DNA of 64,000 bases, taken from contig NZ_WWCN01000020.1 of assembly GCF_009857445.1 (NCBI RefSeq), positions 1 to 64,000 of the forward strand, written 5' to 3'. The first letter of the stretch is position 1; the number at the start of each line of letters is the position of its first letter. Positions 52,701-60,697 of this stretch are shown piece after piece. Made by a program: the position numbers and the translations under genes. Origin of the DNA: Duganella flavida. GTDB lineage: Bacteria > Pseudomonadota > Gammaproteobacteria > Burkholderiales > Burkholderiaceae_D. Under the pieces are notes generated by a model that was given only the letters and a program-made list of their open reading frames with translations, was not told the origin of the DNA and searched no databases.

Positions 52701-53108
52701 CCGTCGCCGAATATGCAGAACACCTTCCGTGGCCACCTGGTGGTGCTGATCGACGAATACACCTACTCGGACGGCGAGACTTTCGCAGCCGGCATCAAGT
52801 CGCTCGGCCTTGCACCGCTGATCGGCAAGCGCACTGCCGGTGCCGGTGTCTGGCTCAGTGATAACAACCGCCTGAGCGACAACGGCATGGCGCGCGTGGC
52901 CGAGATGGGGCAGTTCAACACCGAAGACGGCCAATGGCTGATTGAAGGCGTGGGCGTGTCGCCAGATGTGGTGGTCGACAACCTGCCGCACGCCACCTAC
53001 CAGGGGCAGGACCGCCAACTGGAAGTGGCGCTGCAACTGCTGGAAAAAACGCTGAAAGAAAAACCAGTCAAACCGTATCAACCGCAGGTGATCCCTGCAC
53101 GGCAATAA
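49800..53108 (+). CDS. Tricorn-like S41 family serine protease
   Basis: A 1102-residue exported protein. The signal peptide ends near LSTAHAAD. Residues about 30-540 form WD40/TolB-like propeller repeats (AISPDGQWLAFSA, LYFISDRSGSDNLWTM, SPDGRWLGHTDKKGRF). An Ala/Lys/Glu-rich linker lies at about 554-585. A second blade region, a helical core (MFNDAWRMHRDFLYDVKMRG), a PDZ domain (about 800-870, VKEGDIITAVNGKPV) and the S41 catalytic domain follow, with the probable nucleophile S990 in DEYTYSDGETFAAG. Such tricorn homologues degrade peptides, here probably in the periplasm. No clear Shine-Dalgarno is seen. A close paralogue follows after 9 bases. Confidence 0.9.
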   Translation: MNLSRPLALLLMSAGLLSTAHAADAYYRYPAIRGDAVVFTAEGDLWKTSAHGGQAQRLTTHPSAETNAAISPDGQWLAFSASYEGAQEAYVMPLAGGLPKRITFENGAVTVLGWSAQGEVLVSMAGSTGPGRSLVIAAVKPGDLQRRIFPLSDANDAVLDDAGKTLYFTRNGLALTNDNVKAYRGGAHAQLWRYDVSGNTEALQLLASDNGNNKRPMWWQGRLYFISDRSGSDNLWTMAADGSDARQLTQHKDWDVRNAALGDGRIVYQLGADLHVLDLAGGKDEQLAINLVSDFDQQRTRQIRSPLDSLTNVQIAGKQERIVLTARGRVSVAGTGAQRRVEIAIPEGARARQAVFSHDDKFIYAIVDSSGENEIWKFAADGSGKGEQLTKDGNNHRWQLYPSPDGRWLGHTDKKGRFWLLDLATKANTVIDDAGKSGLGEYDEIAWSADSKNLALVRAASTEQRNQIGLYSIDSKQLAFVTSDRYTSRSPVFSPDGKWLYFLSARNFQLANGSPWGDRNMGPVFDKRTGIYALALQAENRFPFKPDDELSKPGDKPAEGATEQAAEKAAEKAVAKAAPKAAAKGSPSIVYAGLADRLYEVPLAAGNYRALQMDDKRLYFLDADGSDGKANLKTLAIASNGPQPEVFVAGVREYDLSLDRKHVYYRTFASGAGEMLVVDAGAKAPTDVTKAKIKVDDWTFTSNPRLEWKQMFNDAWRMHRDFLYDVKMRGADWPAVRAKYAPLVDRVTDRAELDDLLGMMISEVGALHSQIRPGDIRRSAPEGTPAGLGALLARTADGYRVDHIYASEPELPSQRGPLAQAGVDVKEGDIITAVNGKPVLEARDIADLLLNQADKQVLLQVKRKAESRSVIVLPVNMARQTALRYSDWEQSRAQQVEAASKGRIGYLHLRAMGPNDIASFARDFYANVNRDGLIIDVRRNNGGNIDSWIIEKLLRKAWAFWAPPGVAPSPNMQNTFRGHLVVLIDEYTYSDGETFAAGIKSLGLAPLIGKRTAGAGVWLSDNNRLSDNGMARVAEMGQFNTEDGQWLIEGVGVSPDVVVDNLPHATYQGQDRQLEVALQLLEKTLKEKPVKPYQPQVIPARQ

Positions 53109-53117
53109 GGAGGCTGT

Positions 53118-56100
53118 ATGAAGCACATCATTGCGAGCGCCTTGCTGGCACTGAGTGTCAGCGCTCCGGTGCTGGCGCTGCCCAGCACCAGCGACACCCG
53201 CATGCTGACCGAGCCTGCGCTGTCCGCACACCACCTGGCCTTTATCTACGCCGGCGATGTGTGGATTGCCAACGCCGACGGCAGTGCGCCGCGCCGCCTT
53301 ACCTCCGATCCGGGAGAGAAATCGAATCCGGTATTTTCACCGGATGGAAAGCTGATCGCCTACAGCGCGCAAGTCGACGGCAATACCGATGTCTACCTGC
53401 TGCCGATTGAGGGCGGCGTACCGAAGCGCCTGACGTGGCATCCGGGAGCAGATGTGGTGCAAGCCTTCACACCGGACGGCAAAGCGGTGATGTTCACGTC
53501 GCCGCGCGCGGCCTTCAACAACCGCTTCCGCAAATTATTCACGGTACCGGTGAACGGCGGCGTCGAGACCGAGCTGGAAGTGCCGAACGCCGCGCGCGCC
53601 ACGTGGTCGCCGGACGGCAAGCAGATTGTCTACAACCCGTTCTCGCCAGCCTTCATGCAGTGGAAGCACTATCGCGGTGGTACGCATTCCATCCTGTGGT
53701 TGTTCAATCGCGGCGACAAATCGGTGCTGCAAATTCCGCAACTGGCTGGCGGCTCCAACGACGTCGATCCAATCTGGCGCGGCGACACCATCTACTTCCG
53801 CTCCGACCGTGACGGCGAATTCAATCTATACGCCTACGATGTGAAGACCAAGGCAGTGCGCGCGCTGACCAAACATACGGACTTCCCAGTGTTGAATGCT
53901 ACCGCCTCCGGTAGCAGCATCGTCTACGAACAGGCGGGCTACCTGCATGCGCTGGACCCAGCGAGTGGCCAGGCGCATAAACTCACCATCGGCGTAAATA
54001 GCGATCTTGGTTTGTCACGGCCACGCTGGGTCAGCGGCGCCAAGTACATTCGCAACGCCTCCATCTCGCCATCCGGTGCGCGTGTGGCGTATGAATTCCG
54101 CGGCGAGATCGTTACCATCCCCGCAGATAAGGGCGATGTGCGCAACCTGACGCAGACGTCGGGCGCCAATGAGCGCTCGCCTGCATGGTCGCCCGACGGC
54201 CGCTCGGTCGCTTACTTCTCCGACGAATCCGGCGAGTACGCGCTGCACATCCGCGCGCAAGACGGCAAAGGCGAACCACGCAAATACAAATTGACCGGCG
54301 CGGGCTTCTACGACAATCCGGTATGGTCGCCGGACAGCAAAAAGATCGCCTATGTCGATAACGCCTGGACGCTATATGTGCTGGACGTGGCGTCCGGTGC
54401 GATCAAGAAGGTCGCCTCTGAGCCCATATATGGCGTGAACAAAACGCTGCAAGCCGCGTGGGCGCCGGATTCGCGCTGGATCGCCTATGCGCTCAATTCG
54501 ATGACCTACACGCGCAGCGCCTACATCTACTCGCTGGAGCAGAACAAATCGTGGCAAGTGACGGATGGTTTGTCCGACGTGGTCGACCCGGTGTTCGACA
54601 AGAGCGGTAAGTACCTGTACTTCTTCGCCTCGACCAACGCGGGACCGAGCAACAACTGGTTCTCGCAGCAGAACGAAGACAACCGCGTCACGCGCACCAT
54701 CTGGATGGCGACGCTGCGGCGCGACCTGCCTTCGCCGTTGATCAAGGAAAGCGACGAGGAGAAGGCGACACCTCCCGTTGCGACTGTAGCGGCGGCTGCT
54801 GCCAAGCCGGAAACGCCGAAAGTCGATCCGAAGACGGGCCGCGACGATCCGAAAGTCGCTGTCGCGCCAGTCGCGCCTATCGCCATCGACTTCGACGGCA
54901 TCGACACCCGTATCGTCGACTTGCCGATACCTGCGGCCGAACTGTCCGACCTGCAGGCAGGGGAGGCAGGCCAGATCTTCTTCCTGCGTGAAGACGACGG
55001 CAAGAAAGCCATCCAGCGCTTCGACCTGAAGGACCGCAAGGCCGAAACGCTGCTGGCGGAAGCCGATCAATTTGAAGTCTCCGCCGACGGCAAGAAACTG
55101 CTATATCGCCAGAAGGAAGCGTGGGCCATGGGCAGTGCTGGCGCTAAGACGCTGACGCCAGGCGAAGGAAAAATCAAGGTTGAGGCTATCGAAGTGCGCG
55201 CCGAGCCGCGCGCCGAATGGGCGCAGATCTTCAACGAAGCTTGGCGCATCAACCGCGACTACTTCTACGACCCCGGCATGCACGGCGCCGACTGGAACAA
55301 GATGCACGCCAAGTACGCACAGTTCCTGCCTGAGCTATCCAGCCGCGCCGACCTGAATCGTTTGATCCAGTGGCTATGCAGTGAGCTGGGCGTCGGCCAT
55401 CACCGCGGTGGCGGCGGCGACTTCTTCACCGACGCCAAGCCGGTGCCGGGCGGCTTGCTGGGTGCGGACTATGAAGTCAGCGAAGGCCGCTACCGCTTCA
55501 AGAAAATCTATGGTGGCTTGAATTGGAACCCCGCCTTGCGCGCACCGCTGACGGAACCGGGCCTCAACGTCAAAGCGGGCGAGTATTTGCTGGCGGTGGA
55601 CGGCCGTCCGCTGCACGCGCCGACCAATCTGTATAGCGCATTTGAGAACACCGCCAACAAAGCGATCGATATCACCGTTGGCCCAAATGCGGACGGCAGC
55701 AAATCGCGCACCATCACTGTGGTGCCGGTGGCCGCTGAAGACGTGCTGCGCAACCGCGACTGGATCGAGGGGAATATCCGCAGGGTCAACGCGGCCACCG
55801 GTGGCAGGGTTGCCTACGTCTACGTACCGAATACGGCGACGCTGGGTCACACGTACTTCAAGCGCTACTTCTTCCCGCAGGCCGACAAGGACGCCGTCAT
55901 CATCGACGAGCGTTTCAACGGCGGCGGCAGCGTGGCTGACTATTACCTGGAGATTTTGCAGAAGAAGGAAATCGCCTGGTGGACCATGCGCTACGGCGCC
56001 GACATGAAAACGCCATCGGCCTCGATCCAGGGACCGCGCGCGATGCTGATCGACGAAACCGCAGGCTCCGGCGGCGACCTGCTGCCGTGGATGTTCCGTC

Positions 56101-56408
56101 AAAATCACATGGGACCGCTGATCGGCAAGCGCACGTGGGGCGGACTAGTTGGCATTCTCGGCTTCCCGGTGCTGATGGATGGTGGTGCTATCACCGCGCC
56201 GAATCTCGCCTTCTGGACCCGCGACGGCGGCTGGGGCGTGGAGAATGAGGGCGTGGCGCCGGATATCGAAATCGACCAGAATCCGGCCGACGTCATCGCC
56301 GGCCGCGATCCGCAGCTGGAAAAAGCGATTGAAGTCATCAAGGCCGAACTGGTGAAGCATCCGCCGGTGCGTCCAGTGCATCCAGCCTTCCCGATCAAGG
56401 CCAAGTGA
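53118..56408 (+). CDS. Tricorn-like S41 family serine protease, tandem paralogue
   Basis: A 1096-residue exported protein of the same architecture as its neighbour. It has a signal peptide (SALLALSVSAPVLALP), two propeller regions with NPVFSPDGKLIAYSA, ATWSPDGKQIVYNPF and AWSPDGRSVAYFSDE, a core helix (IFNEAWRINRDYFYDPGMHG), a PDZ domain with VKAGEYLLAVDGRPL and an S41 domain whose probable nucleophile is S984 in DETAGSGGDLLPWM. A short Pro/Ala/Lys linker separates the halves. AAGGAGG precedes ATG 53118, and the 9-base gap indicates an operon. The two proteins differ around the active site, which suggests different substrates. Confidence 0.9.
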   Translation: MKHIIASALLALSVSAPVLALPSTSDTRMLTEPALSAHHLAFIYAGDVWIANADGSAPRRLTSDPGEKSNPVFSPDGKLIAYSAQVDGNTDVYLLPIEGGVPKRLTWHPGADVVQAFTPDGKAVMFTSPRAAFNNRFRKLFTVPVNGGVETELEVPNAARATWSPDGKQIVYNPFSPAFMQWKHYRGGTHSILWLFNRGDKSVLQIPQLAGGSNDVDPIWRGDTIYFRSDRDGEFNLYAYDVKTKAVRALTKHTDFPVLNATASGSSIVYEQAGYLHALDPASGQAHKLTIGVNSDLGLSRPRWVSGAKYIRNASISPSGARVAYEFRGEIVTIPADKGDVRNLTQTSGANERSPAWSPDGRSVAYFSDESGEYALHIRAQDGKGEPRKYKLTGAGFYDNPVWSPDSKKIAYVDNAWTLYVLDVASGAIKKVASEPIYGVNKTLQAAWAPDSRWIAYALNSMTYTRSAYIYSLEQNKSWQVTDGLSDVVDPVFDKSGKYLYFFASTNAGPSNNWFSQQNEDNRVTRTIWMATLRRDLPSPLIKESDEEKATPPVATVAAAAAKPETPKVDPKTGRDDPKVAVAPVAPIAIDFDGIDTRIVDLPIPAAELSDLQAGEAGQIFFLREDDGKKAIQRFDLKDRKAETLLAEADQFEVSADGKKLLYRQKEAWAMGSAGAKTLTPGEGKIKVEAIEVRAEPRAEWAQIFNEAWRINRDYFYDPGMHGADWNKMHAKYAQFLPELSSRADLNRLIQWLCSELGVGHHRGGGGDFFTDAKPVPGGLLGADYEVSEGRYRFKKIYGGLNWNPALRAPLTEPGLNVKAGEYLLAVDGRPLHAPTNLYSAFENTANKAIDITVGPNADGSKSRTITVVPVAAEDVLRNRDWIEGNIRRVNAATGGRVAYVYVPNTATLGHTYFKRYFFPQADKDAVIIDERFNGGGSVADYYLEILQKKEIAWWTMRYGADMKTPSASIQGPRAMLIDETAGSGGDLLPWMFRQNHMGPLIGKRTWGGLVGILGFPVLMDGGAITAPNLAFWTRDGGWGVENEGVAPDIEIDQNPADVIAGRDPQLEKAIEVIKAELVKHPPVRPVHPAFPIKAK

Positions 56409-56413
56409 CGTAA

Positions 56414-56462
56414 TGTCCGGAATTGAACACCGCTTTTGTTCACTAGCGTTCAATTCCGGACA
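56414..56462. promoter_or_regulatory. 15-bp perfect inverted repeat, candidate enhancer site
   Basis: TGTCCGGAATTGAAC (56414-56428) and GTTCAATTCCGGACA (56448-56462) are exact reverse complements around 19 bases. The centre is about 70 bases upstream of the predicted start of the sigma-54 promoter, a good distance for a bacterial enhancer-binding protein. It could also fold as a transcript-end hairpin for the protease operon. Confidence 0.5.
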
Positions 56463-56481
56463 AAGCACGGCGGCAAACGCG

Positions 56482-56497
56482 TGGCATGGATGTTGCA
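56482..56497 (+). promoter_or_regulatory. Sigma-54 promoter of the permease gene
   Basis: TGGCATG-GATG-TTGCA matches the sigma-54 consensus TGGCACG-N4-TTGCW with one substitution and the exact GG-N10-GC spacing. The predicted start is near 56508, 25 bases before ATG 56533. Confidence 0.7.
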
Positions 56498-56532
56498 GTT
56501 TGATGCGATAACTTCATCTCGGATTTGAACAC

Positions 56533-58965
56533 ATGGACTTACGCATCGGCTGGCGCACGCTAATACAGGAACCTGCTTACACCTTGGCTGTCATGCTTGG
56601 ACTGAGTGCCGGCGTGGCAGCGTGCCTGCTGCTGCTTGGCTTTGTGCGCTACTCGCTGGAGTATGACGCGCAGGTGCCGGACGTGGGTAACATCTACGTG
56701 GTCCGGCATAAATTCAATGTCGATCCGGCCGAACCTGTGTACGACCTGGCGCCGATGTTTTTGCGCGCAGCCGCACTCAAAATGCCGGAGGTGGTTGATG
56801 CGACGTGCTACATCCCGGCGCGCGAGGAAGTACTCCCGCTTGCGGTGCGTATCGACCGCAAGATCATCCGCGTTCGCGCGTTGACTGTGCTCCCCGGTTT
56901 TCAGCAGATACTGGGCTTGCACGCACTGCAGGGAGATATCGCGGTCGCGCTGGAACGGCCAGACCAGATCGTGCTGACCGAAGCCGCCGCAGTGCGCCTG
57001 TTTGGCACCGCCGACGTGTTGGGCCGCACCATGCATGCGGAAGGCAAGCCAATACAAGTTGGTGCAGTGGTGCGCACGCCACCTTCCAATACCACCATCC
57101 CATTTGAACTGCTGTTCGGCGTGAACTCGACGTTTGCAGACGAAGTGCGGCACGAGATGCTGACCGGCGAACATGGTTGGGTAGGCAAAATGCTGTTACG
57201 GGTGCGGCCGGGCACTTCGATTGCGGCATTAACGGACAGCTTGCAGCAAGTGGTGGACCGTACGCCGAGCGTACAGGGCTTCCCGCCGGAGGTGAGGGCA
57301 CGCCTGGGCAAGCGTAAGGCGCTGGAGATATCGCTGTCGCCGCTGCGCAGCGCTTATTTCGCCAAGCAGCTGAGTGATAACCCGATTACGGTGGTGGGTG
57401 ACCGGGGTAATCCTGCCATCATCGGCGGACTGGCGGCCATCGCGCTATTGATCCTCGCGCTGGCGGCGATCAATTACGTGAACCTGGCGACTGTGCGTGT
57501 GCTGCGCCGCCAGCGGGAGGTGGCGATGCGCAAAGTGCTGGGCGCCAGTGTGCCGCAGATTGTGCTGCATTTCCTTCTAGAGGCGCTGCTGATGTCGATG
57601 CTGGCGACGGTGTTGGGATTGCTGCTGGCGTGGCTGGCGCTGCCGGCCTTCTCGCAATTGGTGGCGCGCCAGCTGGATGATCTGTTCACAGTGCAGCATG
57701 TCGCACTGGCGCTTGGACTGGGCGTGGTGCTGGGCGCAGCAACCGCCGTGTATCCGGCGCTGATCGCACTGCGCGTACATCCGACACGCGTGTTGGCAGG
57801 GCGATCGGAGAACGAGTCCATCGCCAGCATGCGCGTGCGCCGCGTGCTGACGGTGACGCAGATTGCCGCAGCGATGGGGCTCTCCGCTGTCACCATTGCC
57901 ATTGCGTGGCAGACGCATTATGCGATGACTTCTTCTCCCGGGTTCGAACCGTCGCCGCTGCTGGTGGTGCAAATGCCCGAGCGCGTGCGCGACAGCCAGG
58001 CTGCGCGTGGTTTGTACACCGCCTTGTCCGCGCAGCGCGGCGTGGCCGGTGTCGCGATATCGGAAGATCCGGTCGGGCGCCTCGATTGGTTGTGGACACG
58101 TGACCTGAAGCGCCCAGGCGGGCAAGCGGCGGCGATGGAGATGAAGTCAGTGAGTGCGAATTTCTTCGAACAGCTACGTTTGCAACCACTGGCAGGGCGC
58201 TTGTTCCAAGGTGCGATGGACAAGGAAGATGACAAAGAGCCGGTGGTGATCAATGCACTGGCGGCGCGCGAACTGGGTTTCGCCACGCCGGAAGCGGCAG
58301 TTGGCGAGACGGTGCTGTTCACCGGTTTCGATAACGTCACGATTCGTAAAACCATTGTCGGCATTGCGCCCGAGCTGCGGTTCCGGTCACTACGCGACCG
58401 GCCGCGCGCCACGGCCTACGAATTGTGGACTGCAGGCGGTGCGTTGACGATACGCGTGAACGGCGCGATGGAAGAGGTGGAGGAAGCGGTGCGCATCTTA
58501 TGGCCGCGCTACTTCCCTGAGTCGCTGATGCGGATGCACCGCGCCGGTGATGTGCTGGCGCAGAACTACGCGGAAGACGCGCGCATGTCCAAGCTACTGG
58601 CGGCAGCAACCGGCATCGCACTGGCAATCGCCGCCTTCGGTACCTACGCCCTGGCGGCTAACACCGTACAGCGCCGTGCCCGCGAAATCGTGCTGCGCAA
58701 GCTGCATGGTGCGCGCCGTAGCGACATCGGCCTGCTGGTGATCCGCGAGACCGGCACCTTGATCCTGATCGCCGCCGCCATCAGCCAGCCGATCGCGATA
58801 GTGTTGATCGAGCGTTATCTGGGTAACTACGTCGAGCGCGCCCCCATCGGCTACTGGACATTGGCCTGCGCGCTGCTGCTAACGTTGTCGGTTGCCCTCG
58901 TCGCCATCACCCGCCACACCTGGACCGCCATGCGTTTGCCAGCGGGTGAAGCGCTGCGTGGTTAA
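56533..58965 (+). CDS. MacB/FtsX-type ABC transporter permease (orphan)
   Basis: An 810-residue permease with two halves, each a large periplasmic domain plus FtsX-type membrane part. Hydrophobic segments are near 18-40, about 295-320, 345-375, 390-420, 445-465, 690-715, 740-765 and 780-800. The first FtsX region has RQREVAMRKVLGASVPQIVL and the second REIVLRKLHGARRSDIGLLV, the coupling-helix signature that contacts an ATPase. No ATPase gene is adjacent, so the partner is encoded elsewhere. Family members act in lipoprotein, antimicrobial or macrolide efflux. It has its own sigma-54 promoter and is convergent, by 4 bases, with the LytTR regulator gene. Confidence 0.87.
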   Translation: MDLRIGWRTLIQEPAYTLAVMLGLSAGVAACLLLLGFVRYSLEYDAQVPDVGNIYVVRHKFNVDPAEPVYDLAPMFLRAAALKMPEVVDATCYIPAREEVLPLAVRIDRKIIRVRALTVLPGFQQILGLHALQGDIAVALERPDQIVLTEAAAVRLFGTADVLGRTMHAEGKPIQVGAVVRTPPSNTTIPFELLFGVNSTFADEVRHEMLTGEHGWVGKMLLRVRPGTSIAALTDSLQQVVDRTPSVQGFPPEVRARLGKRKALEISLSPLRSAYFAKQLSDNPITVVGDRGNPAIIGGLAAIALLILALAAINYVNLATVRVLRRQREVAMRKVLGASVPQIVLHFLLEALLMSMLATVLGLLLAWLALPAFSQLVARQLDDLFTVQHVALALGLGVVLGAATAVYPALIALRVHPTRVLAGRSENESIASMRVRRVLTVTQIAAAMGLSAVTIAIAWQTHYAMTSSPGFEPSPLLVVQMPERVRDSQAARGLYTALSAQRGVAGVAISEDPVGRLDWLWTRDLKRPGGQAAAMEMKSVSANFFEQLRLQPLAGRLFQGAMDKEDDKEPVVINALAARELGFATPEAAVGETVLFTGFDNVTIRKTIVGIAPELRFRSLRDRPRATAYELWTAGGALTIRVNGAMEEVEEAVRILWPRYFPESLMRMHRAGDVLAQNYAEDARMSKLLAAATGIALAIAAFGTYALAANTVQRRAREIVLRKLHGARRSDIGLLVIRETGTLILIAAAISQPIAIVLIERYLGNYVERAPIGYWTLACALLLTLSVALVAITRHTWTAMRLPAGEALRG

Positions 58966-59660
58966 ATGCTGGTCAGTGCCTTGAATTGCGGGGCGCGGCG
59001 GCGGGAGACTTCGATGGCGAGTTGGTCGCGCAGGGTGAGATCGAGGCCGCCGGTGTCGTTGGACGCGACTTGTTCGACGTGATCCAGATTGACGATGTGG
59101 CGGCGGCTGGCGCGGAAGAAGCGTGAAGGATCGAGCTTCTCTTCCAGCTGGTTCAGGGAGCGCAGCATTAGCGGCTGGTGGCGATCGAAGTAGACGCGCG
59201 TGTAGTTGCCGTCGGATTCAAACAGGCGGATGTCGTCCAGTGCCACGAACCAGCATCGCTCACCATCCTTGATGAACAGTTTTTTGCTCGCAGTGGACGC
59301 CGCTTCGCGGTGATGCCGCGCCGCGCAACGCTGCAGGGCGGACGCCATGCGCGCGGCCTGTATCGGCTTCTGTAAATAATCGAGCGCGTTCACTTCAAAA
59401 GCTTGCAGCGCGTATTGATCGAAGGCGGTGGTAAAGATCACTTCCGGCGCTTCTTCCAGCGCGGCCAGCATGTCGAAGCCTGAGCCGCCGGGCATTTGCA
59501 CGTCGAGGAAAATCAGGTCCGGCTTGAGGGCGAGGATTTGCTGCACGCCGTCGGCGGCGTTGACGGCTTCACCGATAATTTCTACTTCGGGATGTGCCGT
59601 CAACAGGCGTCGCAATTCAGCGCGCGCGAGGCGTTCGTCGTCGATCAGTAATGCACGCAT
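58962..59660 (-). CDS. LytTR-family response regulator
   Basis: A 232-residue regulator. The receiver starts ALLIDDERLARAELRRLL and has D53 in LIFLDVQMPGGSGFDML, with Thr in FTTAFDQYAL and Lys in DYLQKPIQA, so the phosphorylation site is complete. The C-terminal LytTR domain (about 130-230) has LFIKDGERCWFVALDDI and ESDGNYTRVYF, then FRASRRHIVNLDHVEQ, the standard DNA-binding pattern. It overlaps the sensor kinase gene by one base and is read after it. Confidence 0.92.
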   Translation of the reverse strand: MRALLIDDERLARAELRRLLTAHPEVEIIGEAVNAADGVQQILALKPDLIFLDVQMPGGSGFDMLAALEEAPEVIFTTAFDQYALQAFEVNALDYLQKPIQAARMASALQRCAARHHREAASTASKKLFIKDGERCWFVALDDIRLFESDGNYTRVYFDRHQPLMLRSLNQLEEKLDPSRFFRASRRHIVNLDHVEQVASNDTGGLDLTLRDQLAIEVSRRRAPQFKALTSI

Positions 59661-60694
59661 TACGCGGCCTCCGGTAAGGTGAGTGTGGCGCGTACCCAGC
59701 CACTGTTTTCCGATAAATCCAGCTGCGCATTCGCGCCCAATGCCAGCGCCAACCGCTTGCGTGTGTTGACCAGACCGACCTTGGTGGAATTCGCAAACGG
59801 CACAATGGCACCGAGGTTGGCGATTTCGATATGGACCGAGCCATCGTGAATACGCTGTGCGCGGATGCGTATCTCGCTGCCGGTGGCACTAGTCTCCACG
59901 CCGTACTTGACCGCATTCTCCACCAGCGTTTGCAGCGACATCGGCGGAATGCGCACCTTTTCAAGACCGGGGCCGATTTCCACGCTGACCTGCATGCGCT
60001 CTTCAAAGCGAATCTTCTCGATGGCGAGATAAGCCTGCACCGCTTCAATCTCCGCCGACAGCGGCACCGTGTCGTGATGACCCGATTGCAGCGCGTAGCG
60101 CATCACGCTGGCCAGCTGGTCGATCATCTGCGCGGCAGCGTTCTGGTCTTCGTAAATCAGCGCGCGCACGCTGTTCATGCTGTTAAAGAAAAAGTGCGGA
60201 TTGACCTGCGCCTGCAGGGCGCGCAGCTCAGCATCCTTGGCGGCGATTTCAAGCCGCAGCGATTCCGACTCCGCGCGGTTGGCGCGCCGCAGCGACAGCA
60301 CGCCCATATAGAAAATGTTCCACACAAGGTAAATCGACCACCACGACATCAGCGCGGAAGGTATCCAGCTGTAGCCGTTCACCATGTGCGATGGCGTGAA
60401 CATCAGGAAGCCGAGGAACTGCAGGCCGGTATGAACGATGCCCAGCACCAGCACACCGCACAGCACCAGTTTCCATCTGATGCGCCGGCCGTTGTTGGTG
60501 CGGCGCTTGAGCAACCGGTGCCACAGGTCGGAAATGATGATACCGGTGGCGCCTCCCCAGCACATCACCCAGATCAGGCCAGGCATGCGCATCGCACCTG
60601 TCACGATGGCGAACACGGGGAGGAAGCCCCAGCCGGCCAGTTGGAAGATCCAGTACCAGTTCAAGCGTGCGAGCAGTGGGCGGTCGTGAGTCAT
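59660..60694 (-). CDS. LytS/YehU-type sensor histidine kinase
   Basis: A 344-residue membrane kinase with four hydrophobic segments in the first 140 residues (LVLCGVLVLGIVHTGLQFLG among them) and no extracytoplasmic sensor domain of any size. The phosphoacceptor is in QVNPHFFFNSMNSVRALIY, the His_kinase signature of this family. The ATP-binding region has LVENAVKYGVETSATGSEI and VGLVNTRKRLALALG. It probably phosphorylates the LytTR regulator encoded immediately downstream. It starts three bases after the hydrolase stop, so all three genes form one minus-strand operon. Confidence 0.92.
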   Translation of the reverse strand: MTHDRPLLARLNWYWIFQLAGWGFLPVFAIVTGAMRMPGLIWVMCWGGATGIIISDLWHRLLKRRTNNGRRIRWKLVLCGVLVLGIVHTGLQFLGFLMFTPSHMVNGYSWIPSALMSWWSIYLVWNIFYMGVLSLRRANRAESESLRLEIAAKDAELRALQAQVNPHFFFNSMNSVRALIYEDQNAAAQMIDQLASVMRYALQSGHHDTVPLSAEIEAVQAYLAIEKIRFEERMQVSVEIGPGLEKVRIPPMSLQTLVENAVKYGVETSATGSEIRIRAQRIHDGSVHIEIANLGAIVPFANSTKVGLVNTRKRLALALGANAQLDLSENSGWVRATLTLPEAA

Positions 60695-60697
60695 GGC

